Part shown: positions 24,812-32,384 of the stretch, in pieces | Position numbering within the stretch: position 1 is the stretch's first letter | How the letters are laid out: each line of letters begins with the position of its first letter | Assembly (NCBI GenBank): GCA_002424525.1 | Contig: DIKJ01000135.1 | Location: 24,272-56,655, forward strand | Direction: 5' to 3' | Length of the DNA: 32,384 nucleotides | Source of the DNA: Bacteroidales bacterium UBA5621 | GTDB lineage: Bacteria > Bacteroidota > Bacteroidia > Bacteroidales > VadinHA17 | Made by a program: the position numbers and the translations under genes | The notes under the pieces: generated by a model | What the model was told of the DNA's origin: nothing | Databases searched by the model: none | The model's input: the letters and a program-made list of their open reading frames with translations, nothing else

Positions 24812-25887
24812 TTCATCCTGATCGCATAAGTAAAGTTGACACCGCCTTCGAACCTGTTGCGCCAGACAGCTTCCTCATATTCCTCGGAAGAGTATCCTGC
24901 TCCGATCCTCATCATCAGCTTATTAGTGAGTGCCACGTTATAAGCCAGCCTTATACTCTGGGCGCTGAGGCGCATCAGGTCGGCCTGAACATCGAAGGGT
25001 TCGTCGGGGGCCGTTCCTGTTCCAAGCACAACCTGAAGGTAGTCGGTGTCGTTGAAATATCTTCTTCCTGTGAGATACAATGATGTTGTGACCCCTTCAT
25101 CCTTGAAATAAAAATATCCTTTTGCCGAGAACCAGAATTTTCCGAGGTATTTCTCAACTGAGAATGAAGCGATATAGATACTCCGGTTGAAATAATAGTA
25201 ATTCAATCCAGCCGACAAGGCCCAGCCGTCGGGCAATACCTGCCACAGTTCGACTGCCGCCCGGTGCCTTGGGAACCATGTACCGGGGCTGTAGGCATAA
25301 GCCAGGTATGCATAGTTCTTTGCCGTGAGAGTCGGCCATGCTTCAGCCTCCATCTGGATTTCCGTCGCTGCAACCAGGTCCGGTTCTCCAATTCTTATAT
25401 TTCCGATGTTAACACCTGCATAAGCCGGTCCGAAGCCAAACCTGTGTCCCGCTCCGGCTTTGAAGACCTGCCAGAAACGTTCGTACGGCTCGCTGAAAGT
25501 GTCGAAGAAATAACCGGCCCGCAGGTCGGTGGCAACAGGGGTATATTCTTTCGACCATAGGGAAATATCCTTTTTAACTGCAAGCGCGTCAGCATTTCCG
25601 GGTTCAGTCATAAGCAGGGTGTCGATAACCGCTTCGGCCTGTTTAAAGTCTTTCTGCCATGCAAGGATACGTGCAAGAAGCACCCGTGCATCGCCGTATG
25701 CAGGGTACGCGTTGACCAGATTGCGGGCGGCTGAGGCGGCCCCGGAATAATCCCCATCGAAAGCCATGGTGCGCACCCTGAGATATTCCGCTTCCGGGTC
25801 GTCAATTGCCTGGGAGAAAAGAGGGGAATGTATGAGGAGCCCTGAGAAGATCAGTATCAGAAAAGTCAGGATGAGTGATTTACGCAT
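24808..25887 (-). CDS. YaiO-like outer-membrane beta-barrel with TPR-like N-terminus
   Basis: The 359-residue protein has a signal peptide (1-25, ending LFSQ), a periplasmic TPR-like part at about 30-112 (AFDGDYSGAASAARNLVNAYPAYGDARVLLARILAW, then QAEAVIDTLLMTEPGNADAL), and a C-terminal region of about 240 residues with alternating aromatic amphipathic strands (YAYLAYAYSPG, LNYYYFNRSIYIA, AKGYFYFKDEGV), ending in NFTYAIRMK. The TPR-plus-barrel layout is that of YaiO-family proteins and, in smaller form, of the PgaA and BcsC exporters. Here it is sandwiched between a receiver and a polysaccharide synthase unit, so a role in polymer passage across the outer membrane is likely but unproven. Confidence 0.85.
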   Translation of the reverse strand: MRKSLILTFLILIFSGLLIHSPLFSQAIDDPEAEYLRVRTMAFDGDYSGAASAARNLVNAYPAYGDARVLLARILAWQKDFKQAEAVIDTLLMTEPGNADALAVKKDISLWSKEYTPVATDLRAGYFFDTFSEPYERFWQVFKAGAGHRFGFGPAYAGVNIGNIRIGEPDLVAATEIQMEAEAWPTLTAKNYAYLAYAYSPGTWFPRHRAAVELWQVLPDGWALSAGLNYYYFNRSIYIASFSVEKYLGKFWFSAKGYFYFKDEGVTTSLYLTGRRYFNDTDYLQVVLGTGTAPDEPFDVQADLMRLSAQSIRLAYNVALTNKLMMRIGAGYSSEEYEEAVWRNRFEGGVNFTYAIRMK

Positions 25888-25890
25888 AAT

Positions 25891-26250
25891 TCACTTATTC
25901 AGAATGCTCTTGATCTTCGTGACAAGATCGGAGGGGTTGAAGGGTTTTACTATATATCCTTCAATACCCAGTTCCCTGGCCTGTCTCTGCATTTGAGGAT
26001 CGCTGAAGGCTGTAAGGAATATCGCGGGGGTATCCTTCTCCTGTTCTGACCTGACAAACTTAACGAGTTCGAGCCCGCTGTGATATGGAAGATGGATGTC
26101 GACTATGAGAAGATCGTAGTCATTCTTCTGAAGGAGATCGATGGCCTGATTCCCGTCCTCGGCGGTATCCGTTTCAAATCCTTCCTTTTTGAGAACAACC
26201 GAAAGTGTTTTGTTCGCAAGCCGGTTATCTTCACAAATCAGTATCTTCAT
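25891..26250 (-). CDS. Stand-alone response-regulator receiver (CheY-like)
   Basis: The 119-residue protein is a single REC domain with no output domain. Conserved sites are present: acidic pair Glu7-Asp8 (LICEDN), phospho-acceptor Asp51 (LLIVDIHLPYHSG), Thr80 (FLTAF) and Lys102 (VKPF). It is first in the operon, 3 bp before the YaiO gene, and has a good promoter upstream. No histidine kinase is encoded in the window, so it must be phosphorylated by a kinase encoded elsewhere. With no DNA-binding domain it probably acts by protein contact, perhaps with the HEAT protein or the synthase. Confidence 0.95.
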   Translation of the reverse strand: MKILICEDNRLANKTLSVVLKKEGFETDTAEDGNQAIDLLQKNDYDLLIVDIHLPYHSGLELVKFVRSEQEKDTPAIFLTAFSDPQMQRQARELGIEGYIVKPFNPSDLVTKIKSILNK

Positions 26251-26316
26251 CTCTCTTTTAGGTCTTTAATTGATCCCCTGCCCGTTAAGTTAAGCCTTTC
26301 TAAAACTAAACTGCCG

Positions 26317-26347
26317 CAAAAGTGCCAATTTTTATCATGCCGGCAAA
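26317..26347 (-). promoter_or_regulatory. Promoter of the receiver/YaiO/HEAT/GT2 operon
   Basis: On the minus strand TTTG (26344-26347) and CACTTTTG (26317-26324) are exactly 19 nt apart. This fits the Bacteroidota primary promoter TTTG-N19-TAnnTTTG with one mismatch. A start near 26310 would leave a leader of about 60 nt before the ATG at 26250. It is the best two-part promoter I found in the window. Confidence 0.6.
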
Positions 26348-26460
26348 ATATTAATGCGGGATTTTTGGGTTACTCCGCTATCTGCATGATAAACAACGTG
26401 AAATCATTCATAAAATTTCCTAAGGGGGCACGAATTATAACCGAGTGGATACCAAGGCAC

Positions 26461-26507
26461 GGATTGCAAATCCAGCTTCCGCGAGCTCGGCGAAGCCAAT
26501 TCGCAAT
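26461..26507. repeat. Short dispersed repeat, copy B
   Basis: GGCGAAGCCAATTCGCAAT (26489-26507) matches the two ends of the element at 16961-16986. Just before it, GGATT-GCA-AATCC (26461-26473) is a small hairpin, with a CG-rich stretch after it. The element lies directly after the stop codon of the DUF5916 gene, as copy A lies after the GNAT gene. Confidence 0.45.
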
Positions 26508-29201
26508 CTAAAGGGAGAACCAGTAGTTGAGCTTGATCAGGAAGATGTTCCCCGGAAACACTTTTCGGAGCTGGCTGTATGACTCTCCTATGGAAGCATC
26601 AGGCAGATCGGTAAACCCGGTGCGTTCACCCGACCATACAAGGTAGATAAATGATCCCAGCCGGTACTCCCACCGGGCAACCAGGTTTGATCTGAACTGG
26701 TGAAAATTGAAATCGGGATTGCGAATTGAATAATCGATTACCAGATCGTTGTTCTCATCGATCTGATAAAATCCGTCCGATAGAACAGGGTTATCTAATA
26801 ACTCGAACCTTGCAGAATATTGTTCTGCCTTCGGTTCGGTAACCCGCTTAAACTCCAAATAACTTCCCCTCGATACGAACGGGCTTCCGTAGTACTGTAC
26901 TGAAAATTCAGGCGTGATATTCAGATCGATCCTGAAAGTTAGCCCGAGTGTTTCCTGGTCAATCCTCGCAAGGATATAGCGTTTGTCCGGGGTAAAGTTC
27001 ACGGTCGATACGTACTGCAGGTCGTTGGTATTCTCCTCGTAAGTGGCCGATAATCCTATCTTCAGAGCATTTAACGGGCGGACCGAGAATCCGGGACTGA
27101 TTTCAAAGCCTTTTCCCGAATTACTTCCAGAAAAACCATATCTGTAATCAATATCCGCAATAATTTTTTTCGACGGGTCCGTCCTGAATCGTCCCGATGT
27201 CATCAGGTTCCAGGGTTTAATGAAGTCATATCCCCCTCTCAGAAGATGCGTATCGAGGGTACGTGTCTCAGCTATAAGGTTAGCCCTGAAGTTCCAGTTG
27301 TTTTTAAATTCAGACCTGAAAGAAAGGTGGCCTCCTGAACCGAGGTAGCTGCCGTTGAAATTCCAGGCATTTGATTGTTCGAGTTCCACACTATAGTAAT
27401 TGAAAATAGAAACGGGCTGGTTGACGAAATATGATATCTCGTTCTCCTGGTTGATCTCGTCGGCCGTTCTCATGTAGCCCAGGTCGTTCAGTTCCAGTCC
27501 GGGAGAGCGCCAGGTCACCTCGGTGGAGTATCTCCAGAACCCCTTTGCTCCCTTTCCTATTTCGAACTTTCCGCCGTGTCCGCTCAGTTGTGTCCGAGTG
27601 GCGTCATATTTGAGATAATCAGCCCCCGGTCTCTGGTAATAGCGTGCCGACGACTCCTGCAGAAGGGTTATTGCCTCCGCGGTTCCGGTCACATGGCTCC
27701 CGGTGAGCCGTGCATCGATAAAAAATTCCTTGTCGCGGAAGCGGTGCAGAAGGTCGAGGCCTCCCGTAAAAGCTCCTGTCGGCATGAATTCAAGGTTTTC
27801 ATCGTTTATGAAACGGTTTGTCGAGGTGAGCATTCCCCCGAACACCGTGGTGCCCTCTTTGTAACCTTTCTGAACCCTGGCGATCATATAGTTTGTCATT
27901 GGTTCAACAATGGCAGTGCTGCTGCCGCCTTCAGTGTCGCTGATCTTCGCATATTCATTTGCCGTAAGGCTTTGTATAAATCCTACAGAGAGGCCTTTAG
28001 CGTTTGTACCGGAGAATTTTACCGCATCCAGAATGGTCGTTTTATCGGGCATTCTGACAAAAGATCCTTCTGCAGGGTTAATGTTCCGCGAAGGAGAGTG
28101 TCCTATACGTCTTGAATAGAAAAGTGTCTGGTTATTGAATTCATAATCGAAAATCGTGAGTCCCTCGAGAAAGAAGGGGCGTTTCTCCTCATAGAAAGTC
28201 TCGAAAGCCGTAAGGTTCATCACCGAGGGGTCCGATTCCACCTGTCCGAAATCTGGATTGACCGTCAGATCGATTGTATAATTGGTTGAGACACCTATTT
28301 TCGCATCAAGTCCCACATTGCCTCCCCATACCCTGCCATCTTTTATAAATGGGTTGCCCGGTTCCTTTTCCATCGTCCGGAGTTCCCCGAGAGCAAACGG
28401 CATCACTTCGAGCCTCCGCGACTTCTTCAGTCCTTTTATGCCGCGCAGTTCCCCAAAATTATAAAGCATTCCCGGTCCGGTCCTGCTCTGTATTTCCCAG
28501 TTACTCTCCTCCTGAAGCCTCGATATCCAGCGCCAGGTATGCATCCCCCACATTTGCTCGTCCTCACTGCTGTAACGCAGCTGGCTGAAGGGAACCTCCA
28601 GCTCGGCCACCCAGGCAGAATCCTCAAGTCCTACCTTGGTTTTCCAGACAGCGTTCCAGTTAAAATCCCAGTTCATCGGGTTGAAGAGCACAAGGTCAAT
28701 CTTCTGTCCCCAGGCCGTCACAGAGAATTCAAATCCGGTACGGTAGTCGCGGTAGCTGTCGAAAGTCACACCAACCACGTCGCCGACGATCTCATCACGC
28801 ACTCCGGCCATCCTTGTTATCTTCTCAGGCTCGCCGTCATAAGCGCGGAAGGCAATATAAAGATACTTGTCGTCATACTGGATGTTCATCTCGGTGGGAT
28901 AAGTCGGCTTCGCGCCCTCCCTCGGGATCCACTGATGATAATCTCCCGCCCAGGTGCCATGCTTCCAGCACTCGTCATCAAGTTTTCCGTCGATGACTGG
29001 TCGGGGTGTCACAAGCCTGGAGGTTGTATAAACAGGTTGCTGCACAGCTGGCTTCTGTTTCAGGACTGTATCCTGCTGAAAAAAGTTTGATACCCCGTAA
29101 GCCGGATAGCCGATTTCCGGTGTTAAAAAGAGCAGAACTATCAGTATCGGGAGGGGAAGGAGAGGTTTTTTAATATTTATCATTTTGGAAAGTATGTTCA
29201 T
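26508..29201 (-). CDS. DUF5916 protein with N-terminal family 9-like carbohydrate-binding domain
   Basis: The 897-residue protein has an export signal (hydrophobic core at about 13-33). A CBM9/DOMON-like sandwich at about 58-255 reads RPVIDGKLDDECWKHGTWAGDYHQW, YDDKYLYIAFRAYD and VWKTKVGLEDSAWVAELEVPFSQLRY. A long DUF5916 region follows to the end, with TVNPDFGQVESDPSVMNLTAFETFYEEKRPFFLEG, the hallmark of the family, and then repeated amphipathic strands ending in NYWFSL with a terminal hydrophobic residue, which suggests an outer-membrane barrel. Length is typical of the family. Function is unknown, perhaps surface carbohydrate binding. It is 17 bp after a small membrane-protein gene on the same strand and probably shares its transcript. 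Confidence 0.92.
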   Translation of the reverse strand: MNILSKMINIKKPLLPLPILIVLLFLTPEIGYPAYGVSNFFQQDTVLKQKPAVQQPVYTTSRLVTPRPVIDGKLDDECWKHGTWAGDYHQWIPREGAKPTYPTEMNIQYDDKYLYIAFRAYDGEPEKITRMAGVRDEIVGDVVGVTFDSYRDYRTGFEFSVTAWGQKIDLVLFNPMNWDFNWNAVWKTKVGLEDSAWVAELEVPFSQLRYSSEDEQMWGMHTWRWISRLQEESNWEIQSRTGPGMLYNFGELRGIKGLKKSRRLEVMPFALGELRTMEKEPGNPFIKDGRVWGGNVGLDAKIGVSTNYTIDLTVNPDFGQVESDPSVMNLTAFETFYEEKRPFFLEGLTIFDYEFNNQTLFYSRRIGHSPSRNINPAEGSFVRMPDKTTILDAVKFSGTNAKGLSVGFIQSLTANEYAKISDTEGGSSTAIVEPMTNYMIARVQKGYKEGTTVFGGMLTSTNRFINDENLEFMPTGAFTGGLDLLHRFRDKEFFIDARLTGSHVTGTAEAITLLQESSARYYQRPGADYLKYDATRTQLSGHGGKFEIGKGAKGFWRYSTEVTWRSPGLELNDLGYMRTADEINQENEISYFVNQPVSIFNYYSVELEQSNAWNFNGSYLGSGGHLSFRSEFKNNWNFRANLIAETRTLDTHLLRGGYDFIKPWNLMTSGRFRTDPSKKIIADIDYRYGFSGSNSGKGFEISPGFSVRPLNALKIGLSATYEENTNDLQYVSTVNFTPDKRYILARIDQETLGLTFRIDLNITPEFSVQYYGSPFVSRGSYLEFKRVTEPKAEQYSARFELLDNPVLSDGFYQIDENNDLVIDYSIRNPDFNFHQFRSNLVARWEYRLGSFIYLVWSGERTGFTDLPDASIGESYSQLRKVFPGNIFLIKLNYWFSL

Positions 29202-29218
29202 AAAATTCGGAATCAGGT

Positions 29219-29662
29219 TCAGAGTATCCGCAATAGGTACAGCACTGCTATTGTTAATATTGTGAGGGATGAGATTCCGACGGGTAACCAGACAGGGGCG
29301 ATCCAGGGCTTCGGGATGAGAAAAAGAACATCGATGGTTTTAAGGTTGGGGGGCCATCTGATAAGGATATAGAGCGAAAGGTAGTAGAAGAGATCCCAGA
29401 AAGCGAAGGTCCAGAGAAAGAATATGCCCCTTTCGATCCAGGTACTGCCGGCGAGAATCGCAATAACGACAAGCATTATGATGGTTGCCGCCTCACGGGT
29501 CATTTCAGTTCTCAGGTACTTTTTCCCGATATTCTCAATTGCCTCCGTGTTCGATTCCGGGTCAAGGATGCCGAGGGCTTTCCGGAAGTAGACGACAACC
29601 ACACCTTCGAGGTGGGCCATTGCGGTGCCGAAGAGGGCGAGAAGAAGTAATTTCAGTAACAT
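29219..29662 (-). CDS. Small integral membrane protein, unknown function
   Basis: The 147-residue protein has about four membrane helices (roughly 1-20, 58-75, 80-105 and 122-146). Polar conserved-looking residues sit inside helices: AHLEG near the N-terminus (His17, Glu19) and EMTREAATIIML at about 53-64. FWDLFYYLSLY and WPPNLKTIDVLFLIPKPWIAPVW follow. I recall similar uncharacterised four-helix proteins in other phyla but know of no function. The buried His and Glu residues might bind a metal or proton. It lies 17 bp upstream of the DUF5916 gene, and a dispersed repeat separates it from the phosphatase gene. Confidence 0.75.
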   Translation of the reverse strand: MLLKLLLLALFGTAMAHLEGVVVVYFRKALGILDPESNTEAIENIGKKYLRTEMTREAATIIMLVVIAILAGSTWIERGIFFLWTFAFWDLFYYLSLYILIRWPPNLKTIDVLFLIPKPWIAPVWLPVGISSLTILTIAVLYLLRIL

Positions 29663-29687
29663 GATAAGAAAGTTAAGTGGGTGGATT

Positions 29688-29742
29688 GTTGCTGGTTGCT
29701 GGTTACTTGTTGCTGGTTACTGCCCGCCTTCGCCGAGGCTTC
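29688..29742. repeat. Dispersed intergenic repeat, copy B
   Basis: The segments 29688-29704 and 29716-29742 match 16116-16132 and 16137-16163 exactly (17 and 27 nt), with a spacer 7 nt longer here. GATAAAAGTTG follows here and GGTAAAAGTTG in copy A. It fills the gap between the phosphatase and membrane-protein genes. Confidence 0.75.
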
Positions 29743-29772
29743 TGCGGATAAAAGTTGCTAATTGCTGGTTGC

Positions 29773-30546
29773 TTAGGAATCCGGGGCAGAAACAAGTTTT
29801 TCCCGTATGTACTGCAAATTCAGGGCGGATGAGCAGGAGGGGTTGGCGTAGGCTTCAATGCCTCCGTAGTGATCGTTTACCCTGCTGAGAACAGCCTCGA
29901 TGTTCTTCTCTTTTACCGTAATGGCATAAAGGATATTCTCTGAAGGGAAGAAGCCCAGGGAGATGATCCTCCTTAGCCTCAGCCTTTTTCTGAAGTAGGG
30001 TATGAGTGCCTCATTCGATCTCATGTAATCATCGACGATCGACTGCCTGTCAGCCCCCAGGGCAAGCTGGAGCAATGCGCAGATAACACCGGTCCTGTCC
30101 TTGCCGGCCTGGCAATGGATAAGCACAGGGCGCCGTTCCGCACTCTGAAGGGTTTCGATCACCTGACGGAAAACAGGTATCGCAGAGTCGAGTATCCCGA
30201 TATAGAGGGAGCTGTTTATCTCGTCTATTTCATCATAAGCATCCTTTTTATAGAGATATGGCATAAGCTTCTCCCTTGTGGTTTTTTCAAAATCGAGAGG
30301 CAGGGATATTGTCTCAATATTACTGATCACCTTTTTTTTCTTCCTGTTTTCATACGGGGCACGCAGGTCAATGATGGTCCTGATATCGAGGGCATGCAGT
30401 TTTTTTATATCTGATGCACTTATTTTGTCGGGATTGGCCGACCTGTATATCATTCCCCCGTGGATCCGCTTCCCGCCCGCAGTCTGTGCCCCTCCGATAT
30501 CCCTGAAGTTGCGGAGTGTCCTGAACTCATGATCCTGCTTCAACAT
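29773..30546 (-). CDS. Tyrosine-protein phosphatase (Y_phosphatase3 type)
   Basis: The 257-residue cytoplasmic protein opens with FRTLRNFRDIGGAQTAGGKRI and GMIYRSANPDKIS, then IIDLRAPYENRKKKK, the usual N-terminal part of this family. The catalytic P-loop is intact: HCQAGKDRTG with Cys145 and Arg151 (CX5R). The general acid is probably in the DLR-containing segment near residue 60 or in the loop before the P-loop. Members remove phosphate from protein tyrosine or from phosphoinositide-like lipids. It lies 31 bp after a phosphoesterase lipoprotein gene on the same strand. There is no tyrosine kinase nearby. Confidence 0.92.
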   Translation of the reverse strand: MLKQDHEFRTLRNFRDIGGAQTAGGKRIHGGMIYRSANPDKISASDIKKLHALDIRTIIDLRAPYENRKKKKVISNIETISLPLDFEKTTREKLMPYLYKKDAYDEIDEINSSLYIGILDSAIPVFRQVIETLQSAERRPVLIHCQAGKDRTGVICALLQLALGADRQSIVDDYMRSNEALIPYFRKRLRLRRIISLGFFPSENILYAITVKEKNIEAVLSRVNDHYGGIEAYANPSCSSALNLQYIREKLVSAPDS

Positions 30547-30577
30547 CGTTGTCTATTGATTTACTAACCTTGTTAAA

Positions 30578-31486
30578 TCATTTACGGGCATCCCAGCCAT
30601 AATCAATGTATTTCCATTCAATCTCCCTGCCGACAATCGTGACAAGAACGAATCCCTCCTCGAAGCCTCTGGCGGGGCCGCGCCACCAGCTTCCTGAGAC
30701 GGCTCCTCCTGTAATAAACTGCGTGTTTCCGATCTTTATATCCTCAACAATATGCAGATGTCCCTGAAGGACCAGCCTGAGGTTATGGTGCCTGAAGAGT
30801 TCCAGAACTTCCAGGGAATTGCTTACGACAACCGAAGAGTCGTTTGCGAGGGTCGAGCCCCGGAATCTCTGCGTGAAGACCGTTATGAACGGGATATGAG
30901 TCGTGACGACGATGGGTGTTGCAGGATCTGTTTTCTTCAGTTCCTCCCTGATCCACTCAATCTGTTCCCTGTCAACCAACCCCACATATCTGTCGTCTCC
31001 AGCATTCCATACCGAGCTGAGGATCATGAACTTCCATCCATTATGACTGAAGCTGTAATATGGGGGTCCGAGTCTCTTTTCATACATTTTTTCCCCGTAT
31101 TCAGGATGGTCCCTGTCAGCGCTGTTCCTGCCAAATAGGGCATATTTCTCATGATTGCCCAGTGCGGTGTAAACAGGCATTTTCAGGGCGCCGGCGGTCT
31201 CCTGGTATAGCCTGTAAAGGGAGTCGGCCCTTCCGTATCTCTGGCCGCGGGCCCCCATTATCTGATCGCCTCCCGCAATCACGAAACCGGGATTAAGATA
31301 ATTTATAGTATCGATAACCTTATTGAGGCCATGTACGGCACCAGCCTCCTGCTGGAGATGAATATCAGTGATAAAGGCAAAGGTGAAGGATCCGGGCACC
31401 AGCCTCCTGCTGCATGAAGAAGAAACAGAGGAAATGACAATTACAAAAAATAAAATCGCATATAACGCAATGGAGGATCTTCTCAT
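30578..31486 (-). CDS. Calcineurin-like metallophosphoesterase lipoprotein
   Basis: The 302-residue protein has a lipoprotein signal ending SSVSSSC, with acylated Cys25. The metallophosphoesterase motifs are all present in order: DIH (in FAFITDIHL), GGDQ, GNHE, THIP and GHLH, so the two-metal site looks complete. It should cleave a phosphate ester or phosphodiester outside the cytoplasm; the substrate is not predictable. It is first in a minus-strand run with the tyrosine phosphatase. The 223 bp upstream, before the acr3 gene, is AT-rich with no clear promoter, though TTTG-like boxes occur. Confidence 0.92.
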   Translation of the reverse strand: MRRSSIALYAILFFVIVISSVSSSCSRRLVPGSFTFAFITDIHLQQEAGAVHGLNKVIDTINYLNPGFVIAGGDQIMGARGQRYGRADSLYRLYQETAGALKMPVYTALGNHEKYALFGRNSADRDHPEYGEKMYEKRLGPPYYSFSHNGWKFMILSSVWNAGDDRYVGLVDREQIEWIREELKKTDPATPIVVTTHIPFITVFTQRFRGSTLANDSSVVVSNSLEVLELFRHHNLRLVLQGHLHIVEDIKIGNTQFITGGAVSGSWWRGPARGFEEGFVLVTIVGREIEWKYIDYGWDARK

Positions 31487-31709
31487 AAACAGTAAGTTTT
31501 GTCTTTATAAACCGTTAAATGCCGGCAATGTTAATGTTTTTTATAATGGTTTGTTATTCAATTAATTATACTTATCCGCGAAGGACACAAAGAAAAAAAA
31601 TCCTTGAGCCTGCATTAAAAATGATCTGTTTCACAGGCTAAAAATAGTATGATTTTCTATTCTCCGGGCCTTTAGCTTACCTTTTTCAACAATTCTGAAA
31701 GCGGGATGT

Positions 31710-32384
31710 TTATTCCGGAAACCTGTTGCGTGTCCTGTTGGCAATTCTCACTAGTGTAAGCATCACAGGGACCTCCACCAGTACCCCGACCACGGTTGCA
31801 AGGGTGGCTCCCGACTCAAGGCCGAAAAGGACGATGGCTACCGCAACCGAGAGCTCGAAGAAGTTGCTGGCGCCGATCATTGATGCCGGAGCCGCAATGC
31901 AGTGGGGCAGTTTCCATTTGTATGACCACCCGTAAGCAATAAAGAATATCAGGAAGGTCTGTATTACAAGAGGTACCGCTATCAGAAGAATGTTAAGCGG
32001 GCTTCTCAGGATGACGTCTCCCTGAAATGAGAATATTATTATGAGGGTAAGCAGAAGGCCGGAAATGGTTGTGCCCGTGAACTTTCTGAGAAATACATTC
32101 TCAAAGTAATCCATCCCTTTTCGTTTAATGACCAGGCGTCTTGTCAGCGAGGCTGAAACGAGCGGTATCACCACAAAGAGGATTATCGAGAGCAGGAGGG
32201 TGCTCCAGGGAATAGCTATTCCGCTTACTCCAAGGAGGAAAGTAACGATGGGGATATAAGCCACAAGGATCACCAGGTCGTTTATTGCGACCTGCACAAG
32301 AGTATAGCCGGGATTACCCTTTGTGAGGTGGCTCCAGACAAAGACCATTGCTGTGCAGGGTGCTGCGCCAAGAAGGATGGCGCC
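31710..32384 (-). CDS. acr3: Acr3-family arsenite exporter, N-terminus outside window
   Basis: The frame stays open to the window edge. The first residues visible, GAILLGAAPCTAMVFVWSHL, are the conserved Acr3 segment with the essential cysteine (APCTAM), so the ATG at 32348 is internal and roughly the N-terminal third of the protein is missing. The 224 residues seen hold about six to seven membrane helices, and the late motif MIGASNFFELSVAVAIVLFG, with the conserved Glu, is also present. Acr3 expels arsenite from the cell using the proton gradient. Other ars genes (arsR, arsC, arsD, arsA), if present, would lie beyond the right edge. Confidence 0.93.
   Translation of the reverse strand, partial: GAILLGAAPCTAMVFVWSHLTKGNPGYTLVQVAINDLVILVAYIPIVTFLLGVSGIAIPWSTLLLSIILFVVIPLVSASLTRRLVIKRKGMDYFENVFLRKFTGTTISGLLLTLIIIFSFQGDVILRSPLNILLIAVPLVIQTFLIFFIAYGWSYKWKLPHCIAAPASMIGASNFFELSVAVAIVLFGLESGATLATVVGVLVEVPVMLTLVRIANRTRNRFPE

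Overview
The window looks like a chromosomal segment of a Bacteroidota bacterium, probably an environmental anaerobe or facultative anaerobe near the Bacteroidales/Marinilabiliales. The evidence is an ECF sigma/FecR pair with an STN/carboxypeptidase-regulatory-domain partner, a DUF5916 protein with a family 9-like carbohydrate-binding domain, a T9SS/FlgD-like domain, many lipoproteins, an NrfHA respiratory nitrite reductase, and -7 promoter boxes of the Bacteroidota type (TAnnTTTG). No insertion sequence, phage gene, CRISPR array or rRNA is visible. Both ends cut a gene.

Layout. (1) 2-4351, plus strand: a four-gene run made of a regulatory-domain protein (5' truncated), an ECF sigma factor, a FecR anti-sigma factor and a paralogue of the first gene that carries an STN domain. 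No TonB-dependent receptor lies in the run. (2) 4348-8487: a convergent OmpA-type lipoprotein, dxs (isoprenoid precursor synthesis), a DUF1080 lipoprotein and tRNA-Leu(CAA). (3) 8609-13015, minus strand: two TPM-domain proteins, an exported methyltransferase and a KefB-type antiporter. (4) 13202-17471: a Tat-exported aldo/keto reductase-like ferredoxin protein with a decayed active site, then nrfA and nrfH (ammonifying nitrite reduction) with a 7-bp microsatellite between them, then a GNAT acetyltransferase. (5) 17472-19236: an AT-rich island with one lipoprotein of unknown function, short direct repeats upstream, a strong terminator, and GC-rich palindromes on both sides. (6) 19258-26347: a candidate exopolysaccharide locus. 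It has a four-gene minus-strand operon (response regulator, YaiO-like outer-membrane barrel, membrane-anchored HEAT protein, processive GT2 synthase) with its own promoter, and a large secreted clan GH-A-like hydrolase transcribed toward it and overlapping its last gene. (7) 26508-32384, minus strand: DUF5916 protein, small membrane protein, tyrosine phosphatase, calcineurin-like phosphoesterase lipoprotein and the C-terminal part of an Acr3 arsenite exporter.

The best candidate for an undescribed system is region 6. The gene set can be read as a synthase-dependent polysaccharide machine: GT2 makes and moves the chain across the inner membrane, the HEAT protein spans that membrane, the YaiO/TPR barrel could be the outer-membrane exit, the stand-alone receiver could gate activity, and the hydrolase could trim or release the polymer. 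Region 1 may be a sigma/anti-sigma circuit wired to non-receptor STN/regulatory-domain proteins. Several genes have stop codons inside simple repeats, and several families of short intergenic repeats recur in the window. All functional statements come from reading motifs; no database search was possible.
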